Shown: positions 11,278 through 22,604 of the stretch, piece by piece
How the letters are laid out: each line of letters opens with the position of its first letter
How positions within the stretch are numbered: position 1 is the first letter of the stretch
NCBI GenBank assembly: GCA_028023455.1
Contig: JAQFVV010000451.1
Location: forward strand, 374,001-438,000
DNA from: Epiperipatus broadwayi
Taxonomy: Eukaryota > Onychophora > Udeonychophora > Euonychophora > Peripatidae
Length of the DNA stretch: 64,000 nt
Reading direction: 5' to 3'
Notes under the pieces: generated by a model
What the model was told of the DNA's origin: nothing
The model's database searches: none
Seen by the model: only the letters and a program-made list of their open reading frames with translations
Made by a program: the position numbers and the translations under genes

Positions 11278-11372
11278 CTACAAAACATCACATGATCACT
11301 CCATAACCTTCTTGCATCCACTGATTACTATGGCGTTCACTGGGTGGCTCTACTGTATGAAGAGTTTTGCCT
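11278..11372 (-). repeat. MITE-like fragment, family M1
   Basis: CACTGGGTGGCTCTACTGTATGA (11339-11361) and GTGATCATGTGATGTTTT (minus strand, near 11283-11298) both recur in the element at 16195-16400. At first sight the minus strand resembles an exon after an AG, but its dispersed copy shows it is a repeat. Confidence 0.5.
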
Positions 11373-12084
11373 CTGTTTTAAAAAGTAAAATTTATTGCCA
11401 ATTCATATGCTAAAAAATATAAAAAACAATTGTAAGTTATATTTAACCAGTCATATTCAACCAATATTACTTCATATATCGACGGTTATATATCTTATTA
11501 GATTTATTCATTGTCTGATAAAGTATAACATAACAGAAAACTGTGGACTCTGAAACTCAAGATCTATAGATTCTGTTTTGTCATTTCCAATTTTGAATTT
11601 CTTATAAATTCGAATAAACCATTTGATTAATTTATTTATTCATTAATTAGCAGCCACCTATAAATGAGTATAGAAAACTATTTGAATTCTAGAAGAAAAA
11701 AAGACTAGAAAGTTAAAAATAGGTTTTGGGTTAAATGCAATTTGGTAATATTTCGTAGTACTTCTGAGGTTTTGTGTTATTCAAATCAATTTTTAGAACA
11801 CAAATAGGATTACATACATCGGATGTGATAATTTAGGTTTTTGTATAGCATCTTGGGGATACTATTTCCATTATGAGACTATACCAATAGTGGTCAATGT
11901 TTTACAGTCCATGTTCCAATTTTCCTGCAAATGAATTTAGATGTGCCTTACAATTTTTATATAAGTATTCTATAAAATACATTAATATAGATAAATAATA
12001 TTTAGTGTGTTTTTTCATAATATAATAATAATTCATTTGTTTGATTTGTGGTTCAACAGTTGTGGAAAAAATATATAACATAGA
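11373..12084. other. AT-rich non-coding DNA
   Basis: No gene or clear repeat is seen between the M1 fragment and the hAT remnant. Confidence 0.4.
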
Positions 12085-13580
12085 ACATTTTACAATAGTT
12101 CATGAAAAATACAACACCGTATATTCTTCTAATAGCAATTTAAGAAAATCTAAAGTGAAAGAATTGCAAACTGCATTAGTTGTCCAGCAATTGAACAAAA
12201 ACTGATACAATTGCATCATTTAAGGTTACAAATATACTTTCAAAGCAGCAAAAACTTTTCAAGGATGCAAAATAATAAAAGAAGCAATGCATACTGCATT
12301 AAAAAAACTACTTCAAGAACTGAAAAATAAAAATGAAATAATGGAATCTGTCCAAGAAGTTCAATTATACAGAAATCCAATCACTAGTAGAATAGAAGCA
12401 ATGTCTGAAAATATCAGAGCTCAAGTAAAAAAAATGATTTACAAAAATACACATTTCTAAGTTTACAATGTGATGAATCAACAGATATCTGTAATATAGT
12501 TCAAGTAAATATTTTTATAAGGATGGTCTTTAGCGATTGCTCAGTAAAAGAAGATATGTCATCAAAAAGAAATCCACATGGAGAAAATACACCAAGTTAG
12601 TAAAAACCATGTTAAAGAAACTAATCTCCTGTTTCAAAAACTTGTATCTGTAATAACAGACATTTCACATGCTATGATTGATTCTGGTGTTGCCTTCATC
12701 ATATTATGTAAGAATGATACTGATTTTCTAAATTTTTTCCACTACCACTGCATCATATATCAACAAGAATTATGTATAAAGGTGCTGCACATCATGAAAG
12801 TAATTCTAAAAATTATAAATTCTATTGAAACTATACCACTTCAGGGCTGATTATTCAAAATACAGACTGATGAATTTGATGTTGAGTATGGAACTTTAAT
12901 GTTACATTATGAAATTCGATGCCATAGCAAAGGATAATCCAGAAATAAAACTGTAATCATAACTGATTATCTGATTTAACTTTCCTTAAAGAAATAACAA
13001 CAAAAATGAATATATTCATTCTTGAACATCAAGGGAAACAAAAAACTATTATTAAATTAATAGAAAATGTAAACTCATTTAAATCGAAGTTACATTTGTG
13101 GATATCTTTAAATAAACGAATGTAACTTTAGTCACTTTCCAAATTTGGAGAACTATGTTAAAAAAATATAAGAAAATCGTAACAGAAAAATATTCTGAAA
13201 ATCTCATTGAACTTAAAAATAATTTCGGAATTTTCGTAAAATTCACCAATTGCTTCATTCATTTTATATCCATTTGTTAATATTTCTGAAATATCAAAAC
13301 AGACTGCAAGTATGATAAATAAAAATGCCACTAATTTAAAAATGGAAATAATTCATTTTCAATCTGATCTATAATTAAAATCAAAAGCATCACAAACAGA
13401 TTTTTGGACACTTGTAGATGAGAAAAAATATCCACTTCTAAAGGAAACTTTTTAAGTTAAATTTTTGCTTTGATTCAACTTACCTTTGCAAAATGGTTTT
13501 TGAAAAATGAACTTTTTAAAATCAAAGTTCAGATTCAGGGTAATGAATGAACATCACCTTAGCTATAATATCATAGATGC
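12085..13580 (+). pseudogene. hAT-family transposase pseudogene (GTF2IRD2/ZBED type)
   Basis: This decayed hAT transposase is spread over several frames. In order I can read: VKELQTALVVQQ and AAKTFQGCKIIKEAM (about 12155-12290), then LYRNPITSRIEAMSENIRAQVK (about 12364-12430, 22 residues, broken here into its parts), then DESTDICNIVQVNIFI (about 12472-12520), where DEST is the conserved catalytic-region motif. Next come HCIIYQQELCIKVL (about 12745-12790), IIKLIENVNSFKSKLHLW (about 13050-13105) and, near the end, STYLC then MNFLKSKFRFRVMNEHHL (about 13470-13565), the C-terminal dimerisation block. Stops and frameshifts separate these, so it is dead. No terminal inverted repeats were identified. 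Confidence 0.85.
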
Positions 13581-15413
13581 TAGAGTACAATAAACTAGCA
13601 GAAGACGTACAACATCAGGTTTCATGTTAAAATCTTTTTCTTGTATTTAAAGCCATAACAAATAGGAATATAAGAGCATATAATTATATATTTTCTTTAT
13701 CATATTACAAATTTTATTATCTACACATTAAATATGTTTAAAATTGAAATATTAAAAGTGCAAAATTTATTTGTGGCTTGTCTAAAATTTTTAAATTCTA
13801 CATTGGCTCAAGCTAAGTTAAAGGATATACCTAACCTTCAGATGTCCATAGTACAAAATTTTTTTTTGAGATGATAGTTTCTTCTTTGTACAAATATATT
13901 CCCTTTCTCTTTAATTGTTGAATGATTATATTATACTTAGACAAATACATCAATTATGAGAATGTTAACAGTGGCCTTATATTAAATCATTCAGATAAAG
14001 AGTGATTACAAGATCTGATAAAATATCAAAATTTGATAAATTCATTTGTAAAATCAAAAAGGCAATAAGGATCCTGTGTTATATTTTTTAATTATTAATG
14101 TAAATAAATAAATTGTTTTCAATCAGTTTTGAAAAATCTAATTATTTAATTTAAAATTATAAAAATTTGATGTGGAATTGATAAAAAAAATTTCTGATAA
14201 AAAATATTAACACCAAATTACTAAAATTGTCACCCAAATTTTTTTTTCTGTATTAGGTCCTGTGCAATATTTTTGAATTGTTGTAAGCTTATTAATAAGC
14301 GAGATTTTTTTTTACTAAGCTTTAAAAAGATTAATTATTTATGTTCATGCCTATAAAAACATTTTCATTAAATAGCATACTGATTGGTGTCTGCAGTATG
14401 TAAATAAAATTAGTAACTACATTCCAGTTGTTATTATTAAGTAAATGAAATTTTGAATTGATGCACAACAAAGCAGCAACAACTCATAAAAATCTAACGT
14501 GCCACTTCTTGAATTTATTCAGTTTAAAAGATCTTCAACTTTATTTCAAACTCACGCCTAGAATTAAGTGCATATCTAGAGGCTGATGAAACGTTACAAA
14601 AATATGGTATAAATATTGGTAGAAATGCTAACGTATATGTGAATATATATAAAATATATTGGTATTTTGTAATCTGAAACAGAGCATGGACTATGTTTTG
14701 ATCAAGATATTGTTCAAATAAGCAAAACTTTAAAGAATCCTGACTTATCATGAGTTAAATATGTGATAAACTAAATGACCAATAGCATTCAGATAAGTAA
14801 TAATTGGACATTTTAAATATAGATGAATTAAAATTGAAATGTTGTAGCTTGCCATCCATGAATAGGATACAAACATGTTGTAAACATTCTAAGTTTTTTG
14901 GAATTAAACATTAACTTGTATACAATATTGTAGCTTTTTATGACACAAAAAATGTTATTATGAAATAATGGTCACTTTCTTGAACCATGACCAACTTATT
15001 CGTCACATAAAAAATGATAACTATTAACCTAACTTCTATTTCGATAATAATAAATCGAGCATTGATACTCGAAAAGGCTGAAACTTTTTACAAGCAACAT
15101 TTTTTGTTTTTATATTAATTAAGCGGGCTTAAAAAGTTTTAAATAAATCAAATAAAATTCTAATAATTTTAATAAGGTGATAAATAAATTATGACTTATT
15201 CAATATATAACACTGGTAATATAACTAATTCATGTGAAAAATGTGACTTGTAAATTATCAGAGTAATAATGTTTTTAAACTTATTTATTCTGTGAATAGG
15301 TTTATATTATTTGATAAGCAGTAATTAATTATTAGAATATACTTTTCATATGCTGACCATATTATTATATTGCCCTTATTTATTAGAAAGGAAAAAAAAA
15401 CAGTCATTTTCAG
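13581..15413. other. AT-rich non-coding DNA
   Basis: No gene is supported here. A minus-strand frame at 14524-14751 has no recognisable family. Confidence 0.4.
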
Positions 15414-15506
15414 GTGCTGAATTAATATGCGATCATGGCCATTTTGAATTCTAAGAACTGCCCAAAATCTTCACTGATACCTCCAAGCAATAAATGACAT
15501 AGACTA
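15414..15506 (+). repeat. solo arm of foldback family F2
   Basis: The segment with ATCATGGCCATTTTGAA, CTGATACCTCCAAGCAATAA and ATGACATA is homologous to both arms of the inverted repeat at 24482-25014, so the family is dispersed as single arms as well as pairs. Confidence 0.5.
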
Positions 15507-15704
15507 ATCTATATGTGGTCATCAATAATTCTAAAATTACCATTAGTTACCCATTTTCATTTCTTATATATAGTTTGGAAGTGCTATTTAATAATATTAT
15601 ATATATGCATGTAAAGATTTTTATACAAACACAAACTGCTTTGATTTTATTTACTGTGGATTTTAAAATGTAAATATTTAACAAAACTGCTGGAAATGAT
15701 GAAA

Positions 15705-15797
15705 TGTGATAAAAGTTATCTCTTATTGAATCTATTATCTTAGATTTCATCATCTTGTGATAAAAGTTATCTCTTACTGAATCTATTACCTTAGAAG
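15705..15797. repeat. 51-bp tandem duplication
   Basis: TGTGATAAAAGTTATCTCTT starts at 15705 and again at 15756. The second copy is nearly identical for about 40 bp, followed by AAGATAAC. Confidence 0.75.
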
Positions 15798-15889
15798 ATA
15801 ACAAAGCCAAAAAACATACTTTTATGAATAACTAAAAATTTTTAAATATTATAAAAAATAAAAATTTTCACACAAATGTATATATTATT

Positions 15890-16194
15890 AATTTAACGGT
15901 GTGCGATGCGATGCGTTATGGCTACTCATTTATCGAAGTCAGGAATCTCTCAGCCACTATGCCCAGAGAAACCTGTTAGACACCTTACCTTCCGTTTCCA
16001 TTCCCCATCTTAAGTTTTTCCCATAGTCTTCTCTATCCTGTTCCACTCCATTTCCACAACACCATCTTTATCCACTCACCTTATCTTTTTCCAAACTTAG
16101 TATAAAAACAAAGAACCCACTTCCTGAATAATTACTTTGTTTATATTTATTCTTCCACAACTTCATTATTTGTACCCTTTTTGCTTGTAAGTAG
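15890..16194. other. relatively GC-rich, C/T-biased stretch of unknown nature
   Basis: Less A/T-rich than its surroundings and pyrimidine-biased (for example 15985-16090), beginning GTGTGCGATGCGATGCG. The minus strand has AGTGGCTGAGAGATT, loosely like an A box, but I cannot show a SINE. No open frame of interest. Confidence 0.3.
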
Positions 16195-16400
16195 CAGCAA
16201 ATTCTTCATATAATAGCCCAGTGCAAACCTTGTAATAAATGGATGCAGGAAGGTTTGTGCATAAAATTCCCAACTAGTGCCTACTCATCCAATATCCCCA
16301 GACTTGCACTGGGTGGCATTACTGTATGGAGTGTTTGCTACTGTTAATAACAATTCGTGTAAGCATAGGAAATGGTGATCATGTGATGTTTTATTATAAA
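16195..16400 (+). repeat. MITE-like foldback, family M1
   Basis: The left part (GCAAATTCTTCATATAATAGCCCAGTGCAA) and the right part (TTGCACTGGGTGGCATTACTGTATGGAGTGTTTGC) are imperfect inverted repeats. An inner stem joins TGCAAACCTT with AAGGTTTGTGCA. A second, one-armed copy is at 11278-11372. Confidence 0.55.
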
Positions 16401-17135
16401 TTTACATATATTAATTCTTATATACATCACGTTAATTAATAATAACTTGCCATAATCAACAAGACATCACACAACCTTAGCAATTCATTAGCAAATTCAA
16501 TTATGGACATATCAATAATGTTAAATAAGTAGATTATGAATAATTAATTTTCAATTATATGAATTTTAAGATTACTAATATTTAAAAGAACTATAAATAA
16601 TATATAAACCTGAAACAAAACACATTTATTTTTGACTTGAATATATACTGTTATCAATTCATTTGTTTCATTGTTTTCTTAATAGCTCAAATGGTCAGAA
16701 AGCATTACAATATAAAATCAGAACTAACCAAGTGAAGCTAGAGATGAATAAATTAATAAACTAATTTTAGAATTACAAATCTAAGTATGATTTAATATTT
16801 TACAATAATTTTATAGGCATTAGAAAATACAACGATCCTTTATCAATTTAAAAATATCACCAATAAACATCACACAGGTATTTTATGGCACTATAATCAT
16901 CTGATTATTCAAGCTTATAGAAACAAAACAATTGTTTCTGTTAATATAAAAACAACTAGTTTCTAATTAGTAGGCTATAGAATATCAAACCATGATCAAA
17001 TCAATGAAACCAAGGTTTTTATTTGATCAGGAAAACATTATTTCAACTTCAGCAAGGTATTTAGATATAAGTTCTTTTCTCAAAAATCTTTTTTTTAAAA
17101 TATCAAAAATGAAAATAAAAACAAAAACTATTTAC
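16401..17135. other. XRCC1 intron or flank, AT-rich
   Basis: Downstream of XRCC1 exon b on the minus strand, hence intron. No further exon was recognised. Confidence 0.5.
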
Positions 17136-17287
17136 CAAGCTCTGGTCGACTTCTTCATTAAAACTGTTATTTGGAGTTTTAAATTGAATGAATGAAAGTC
17201 CAAACTGAGAATCTTTTTTATAAGGCTGAAGACATTCTACACGGACACGATCCCATTCTTCCTTCACCACATCTTGAGCAAAATGAG
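17136..17287 (-). CDS. XRCC1: XRCC1 exon b (end of N-terminal domain)
   Basis: XRCC1 is the nuclear scaffold of single-strand-break and base-excision repair; its N-terminal domain binds DNA polymerase beta. On the minus strand a 152-bp exon follows the acceptor TTTTGACATTCCAG and ends AGCTTG before the donor GTAAAT. Two bases complete a codon from the previous exon, then 50 codons are open. The block WDRVRVECLQPYKKDSQFGL followed by SFIQFKTP matches the conserved end of the XRCC1 N-terminal domain (vertebrate WDRVKIVCSQPYSKDSPFGL then SFVRF). It ends in phase 0 in a region that is variable between species. The preceding exon at 29309-29464 leaves exactly one base, so the two join in frame. 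No stop or frameshift suggests a pseudogene. Confidence 0.95.
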
Positions 17288-17663
17288 CTGGAATGTCAAA
17301 ATATTAATTTACAAAATTTACAATAATTATATTGCATAAACACACACATGTAAAGCTTTAAATTAAAAATAAAAATTTTTCCAACATATATATATAAATT
17401 TCAAAATATTTTTAAGTTTTCGCTTATCAGTGTTTTTCGCTTATCAGTGTATCTTATTTTAACTCCACAGCACAGCAAATATCACCAGTGCAGACACTCT
17501 GGTGGATAACCATAACATAGCAGAGCCAAAATGCATTATCAAAAACAAGGATTAACAAAAATAAAAAAGATTTAAAAACACATTCAAGTTTACCTCCCAT
17601 GGAGTTTTTTTATCTTTTATTATTTCTGAATAGCTCTACACAAAATATATATAGTGATGCAAG

Positions 17664-18600
17664 GAAATCAACTCAGTATAACCTAATTTTATAAGCTTGT
17701 ATTACAAATGTTATATAATGAGCATGCCAATAGCTCTTAACAAGCTTTTCAGAATATCCCTATCCTCAGACCAGTTTCTAGCTCTGGCCGTCATCAATGA
17801 GATGCTAGGATATTCCAGCATTAGATTTAAATACCAGGTCAAGCCCAGCATTTTATATAATGTTTAACTATTAAGTAGAAAATCTGAAATTTTCAGACAT
17901 CCATATGTCTTCAAATTCAGCTATCTAAGTTAAATAGCCATATGGGATTTTACGTTTTTAAAATTATTTTTGATGGTTGGCTAATTTTATCAGTGTATAT
18001 TTTCTTTCATACTTGTGAGATTTTATACAGACCTTATTTTTTCAGTGAATATTTAGCCACAATCCCATGGGATTTAATAGATACAGTTCTTGTTTTTCAA
18101 TAGTGGTTAGTGTTCTAGCTATTTTAATATTGTATTGACCAAGTTCAGATACACCATATTTTAATAGCTTTAGCAATATAAAATCGCCAAAGCCTTAAGT
18201 AATTGCAAGGAAATCAAGTCATATATCACATGATTTAATTTTACAAGCTTGTATTACAAATGTTATATAATAAGCTTGTCAATAACTCTTAACATTTTTT
18301 CAGAATATCCCTATCCTCAGACTGGTTTCCAGCTCTGGCTGTCATCAGTGAGGCACTAGGATATTTCAGCATTAGATTTAAAATACCAGGTCAAGCCCAG
18401 TTTTTATCTAATGTTTATCTATTAAGTAGAAAATCTGAAATTTTCAGACATCCATATGTCTTCAAATTAGATAGGGTGCTGCCTTGATCTGGTATTTAAA
18501 TCTAATGCTGGAATATCCTAGCACCTCACTGACGACAGCCGGAGCTAGAAATTGGTCAGGATATTCTGAAAAGCTATTGTCATGCTCATTATATATATAT
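17664..18600. repeat. direct and inverted repeat cluster R1
   Basis: Copy A (about 17664-17935) and copy B (about 18209-18475) are direct repeats about 545 bp apart, sharing AGCTTGTATTACAAATGTTA, CAGAATATCCCTATCCTCAG and GAAATTTTCAGACATCCATA. Copy C (about 18476-18585) is inverted: CTGGTATTTAAATCTAATGC then GGAATATCCTAGCACCTCAC. B and C thus form an imperfect inverted pair. No coding content. Probably a non-autonomous element family with a nested or foldback history. Confidence 0.7.
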
Positions 18601-18834
18601 ATATTGTTATAATTTCAATAAGCCTGAAAATAAATCCCAACTATTAAATATATAATACTGATAATATATAATGTTATTCATGGTGCAACCAAGTCAAACA
18701 AGCTACCAAAGTTCACAAGTTAAATTCAGAAAATTATTTTAAAAATTCTTTTAAGTTTGATCTGCTCATGAATAAGATTATACAATATATATATATGCAC
18801 ATAATATAATTAAAAACAGCAGTTCCAGATATAT

Positions 18835-19720
18835 ATATATAGGAATTAGCAGATCTAGCAAATTTCTAAAAAAATCCATTAAACTGAGATGTAAACACTG
18901 TTTCATTTATATTCAGAATTAGTTCTAATTTTCATAAAAGAACTAATTTCTTATTAATTTTTTTCATGCCTATGTAGGAAGAGAACTTTAAGTCAAATTT
19001 TGTAATATAATTAAATATATTTTCCATATAGTTTCCAGTCTTGGCTAATTAATCAAATCCTGATAATAAACTTTTTCACCACCCTGTACATATTAGATTA
19101 CTATGCCAATTCAAAACAATTTGCATTAGATGTCCCATACAGTCACAGGGATTAGCAGATGTAGCACATTTCTAAACAAGAATGAAATCCATTGCATCAG
19201 ATATAAACATAACCTTATTTACATTCGGAGAGTTCATTTCTCCCAAAAATGAGTTTATATTTATATCTGAGAGGTAATGGATTTGACTTTTTAAAAATCT
19301 TGCTAGATCTGGAACATCTAATGCAAATGGTAATTTTGCATTGGAATAGTAATCTAGTAAGTAAATGATGCTGAAGAAGTTTATTAACAGCATTTGGCAT
19401 ATTAGTCATGACGTGAAACTTCATATAATGTTGGTTAAAAAATGTTGTTTTTAATTGGATTACAAATAATTGACTTATATCCTTTACTTGTGCAGGTAAT
19501 AAAACGAGTAAAGAAATGAACTTTCCCATGAATGTTATAACTAAAACCATACATAAATGAGACTGTGCTGACATTGGGAATGGAATGGATTTTACTTTTG
19601 TTTAGAAAAATGCTACATCTGCTAATTCCTTCCTATATACATCTCAGATAGCTAAAGTGAATGATCATTTTGCATTGGTCTATTAATATATTAAGTATAG
19701 GAGTTCTGAAACGATTTATT
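18835..19720. repeat. repeat cluster R2 with inverted copies
   Basis: GATTAGCAGATGTAGCACATTTCTAA (19150-19175) is echoed in direct orientation at 18844 (ATTAGCAGATCTAGCAAATTTCTAA) and inverted at about 19600-19627 (TTTAGAAAAATGCTACATCTG). TTTGCATTAGATGTCCCATA near 19120 is inverted at about 19313-19333. The same short modules are repeated in both orientations over about 900 bp. Confidence 0.6.
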
Positions 19721-19867
19721 AACAAACATTTAATTAATCAAACAAAACCAGAAATTTACACACATATATATCTGATAATTCAATTACCCACAATTCCAAA
19801 AAATATTTGAATTATATAGCATTAAATAATAATATATAATATTTGGAGATTCATCTCCAAGCATCAA

Positions 19868-20297
19868 TTTTTTCATTTTTTCTATACCACTTAATGTAAA
19901 CTTTGGTAAGTAATGAGAGATGCTAGATGATAGTGCTATTGTCTGTTACCTATCCAAAATCCTTAGACTCGTTTCGGTACTTTAACCCGATGTGCTATGT
20001 CGCTACCAGGCGACGCTGCAGTACCATCAACAACTGGTCAGAAACCTGCAAGTGATAAAATTTTTAGTTGTCGATTTTCAGGCACTTTTTGAAAAAAATT
20101 TTTATCACTTGCAGGTTTCTGACCAATTGTTGATGGTACCGCAGTGTCGCCTAGTGGCGACATAGCATGTCGGATTAAAGTACCCTAGTGTCAAGCTTAT
20201 AGCTTTGGATTGGAGATCACAGGATAGGGATTTATCAAACATTGTCTACCATTACTTACTAAAGCTTACAGTAAGTGGCATAGAGATAGTGAAAAAG
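19868..20297. repeat. 430-bp foldback element
   Basis: Two arms of about 200 bp (19868-20065 and 20092-20297) are imperfect inverted complements around a 26-bp loop. The inner ends are best conserved: CAGAAACCTGCAAGTGATAA on the left, matched by its complement from about 20101. GGCGACATAGCA-type and CACTTACTGTAAGCTTTAGTAA-type blocks also pair. No open frame: a non-autonomous foldback or MITE. Confidence 0.8.
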
Positions 20298-20639
20298 TAT
20301 CCCGCAATAACAATTGTATGTAAGCTGAAGTCATATGATAGATCATTTGATAGTTAACTGCTTTATCTTAGCATTAATTAAGATTAACAAAAAATGAGGC
20401 TTTTTTAATTGCTTTGCTTTGTGAATGTAACTTATGATCAATTTTAATGATGTTATGTAAATACAGAAGTGAGCGGCATAAATTCCCAGTTCACTATATA
20501 ATAAAGTTAAATTCACAAAACAAAATTCATTGTGATTCTTAAGTTATTGCTACATTTTAATAAATAAAATCTAGTTTGAAAAAAATTATAAGAAAAACTG
20601 AAAATGAATGAAACAAAAACATTATTTTGTAAGTAAAAT

Positions 20640-20760
20640 AAATGAATAGTTTATTGCTTGGGAGTTCATAAGAAGTTTGAGTGCAGAAAAAGATGGAGCT
20701 GTGATCCAGGGATCTTGAATTCCAGCTTCCTCCACTCTATCATTGCACTAAACTTCATGG
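20640..20760 (-). repeat. SINE-like dispersed repeat, copy 2
   Basis: The minus strand reads TTTAGTGCAATGATAGAGTGG, then AATTCAAGATCCCTGGATCA, then AACTTCTTATGAACTCCCAA, the family order. It is inverted relative to copy 3, 70 bp away. Confidence 0.6.
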
Positions 20761-20828
20761 GACAAATGTATATTGATCATAGAGAATTAGAATACTGTAA
20801 TCTGGGATGAATAAAGCTTATGATGCAT

Positions 20829-20963
20829 AGTGGTTCGAAATAATGGTAGAATAACAAACCTTTGAGAATAAAGTTCATGGATCATGGACTAATTTTGTTA
20901 CTACCAACACTTGAACTGCTTATAACTCCTAACCAATAAAGCCATTCAATTATTATTATTATT
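20829..20963 (+). repeat. SINE-like dispersed repeat, copy 3
   Basis: Shows AATAATGGTAGAATAA, TTCATGGATCATGGAC, then ACTTGAACTGCTTATAACTCC and a (TTA)n tail at 20950-20964. Confidence 0.6.
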
Positions 20964-21799
20964 AAGGGTATAAAAGCAATGAAGTTACTAAGTCAGACTA
21001 ATCTCAAATTTGTAGCAATAAGAAAGATTAAAAAATATAAGGGTGTTTCATAGAATAAACATCAATAAACAATAAACATACTCTATGGAGAGTTTTTGCC
21101 TGTTTCGTAGGATAGTTGAATATTTAGGAGCAGACAATATTTTAATAGTGGCAAATGGAAACAAAATTTGAGTAGTATATAAATTTCTGAGCCAAAAAAA
21201 AAAAAACAAACAAAAAAAACTACAGCTTATTAATAAATCTAAGAGGACAAAAAAATATGATAAATATATAAGTTTAGACAAACCACTGATGACATTCATG
21301 GAAGATTTAAATGAAATAGCAGCAATCACAGATTACAAATGAGGACACAAAAATATATAGTTGTTGATCTGATACAATATATAGCTATGTAGGCAGGCTA
21401 TCTTGGATTCAAAGGTTTAGGATGCTGAAACTTCCAAATCATTAGTCAAACAGTATAAAAGATATGTAAGTTACTTCTGGATGAACATGGGCAATCAAAT
21501 ACTCCTCCCTATAAAAGACTAATTTGGGAATATGTTTTAGCCCTGCCATCTGGTGGCCATCGATCATTCATGCTTCATAAATGGCTCTAATGTAGAATGG
21601 ATTATTGTTGATGATAGAATACTAAATATATACTGGAAGCATTTCTTCATAATATCTCATAATGGTTAATAAAATTCAATTTATCAATTTCTATTTTTAT
21701 TTTAAAATAAGACTATTGTTTTGTCATGTTAGTCTGTATTGGTTATTACACAGTTTCTTCTTCTTTTGAGACTTTTGATAAGATTAATAATTTTAGAAT
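20964..21799. other. AT-rich intronic DNA
   Basis: No feature recognised; an A-rich tract at 21196-21220. Confidence 0.4.
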
Positions 21800-22490
21800 A
21801 GAACACAAGTGGGTATTTGGTAATCTGGATATTGAGAATATGTAAATCTGTTAATAGATTAAGCAATATTGATGTTCTTATGTCTGTGTTAGTTAAACAT
21901 GGATCTTTATCAAAAAATAAAATTAAAGTTATTAAAGATTTGCTTCTATTATTAGAGGTTTCTATTTATTTTACTTACAATGGAAATTTTTATAAAATTA
22001 AGAAAGGGTGGATAATAGTTATTATTTCTACTTTAATTTGTTCACTTTATATTAATTATTTAAAAGAAATTATTATTAAAAAAAATTGTTGTTTGTCTGT
22101 AGTTGAGTATGATAAATTGAAAGAGTTGGTAAATGAGTTTGTTTTGCTCCTTCTATAAAATATGTGGTAGAAGGAGAAAAGTTAGATTTTGTTAATTTAA
22201 AATTTTTAGATCTATTGGCAATTAGAAATGTAAAGACTAATTGTTTGGTATGTATCCATTATGTTAAGAGCAAAGAGTTAAGGTCTATAATTAAACATGA
22301 TAGCTATAAATCTGTATTTCATAAAATAGCCGCTTTAAGAAATTATTGTTATAGAAATAAAAGATTAAATAATTCTAGTAGAATGGCTGCCTTACAGAAA
22401 GATAAATTTTATAGAGATTATTTGAGTGTTGGCTATTCTGATAAATTTGTTAAAAGTATTTTATTTAATAGTGAAGCAGTCAATTTGATA
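21800..22490 (+). pseudogene. Penelope-like element reverse transcriptase remnant
   Basis: Two adjacent frames (21817-22158 and 22164-22604) carry pieces of a Penelope-like RT. The first has IDVLMSVLVKHGSLSKNKI, then YFTYNGNFYKIKKG, which corresponds to the YFTFNGKxYKQxxG block before RT motif B; the usual MGSPLSP that follows is unrecognisable. The second frame has KLDFVNLKFLDLLAIRN (the FLD-L-xxRN block after the catalytic site), DSYKSVFHKIAALRNYCYR and LSVGYSDKFVKSIL. The segment that should hold the catalytic YVDD is missing, apparently deleted at the junction, and a stop follows. It is non-functional. No GIY-YIG domain was found downstream here. Confidence 0.72.
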
Positions 22491-22604
22491 TTCAGATTGA
22501 GCTTCACAGCCCATTCAGAATCTCTCACCACCAAACCATATTCAAACTCCATCCTTATGCATATATACTCATTTATTAATACACTTTTTTTGCTTAATTA
22601 TTAA

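Noticed and set aside
11311-11372. Minus-strand exon candidate after TTTTAAAACAG
   Set aside because: The sequence recurs in the foldback at 16195-16400, so it is a dispersed repeat.
19960-20000. Hammerhead on the minus strand suggested by GTACCGAAACGAGTC
   Set aside because: There is no CTGATGA-like core upstream of GAAAC, and the equivalent arm (20160-20185) lacks GAAA.
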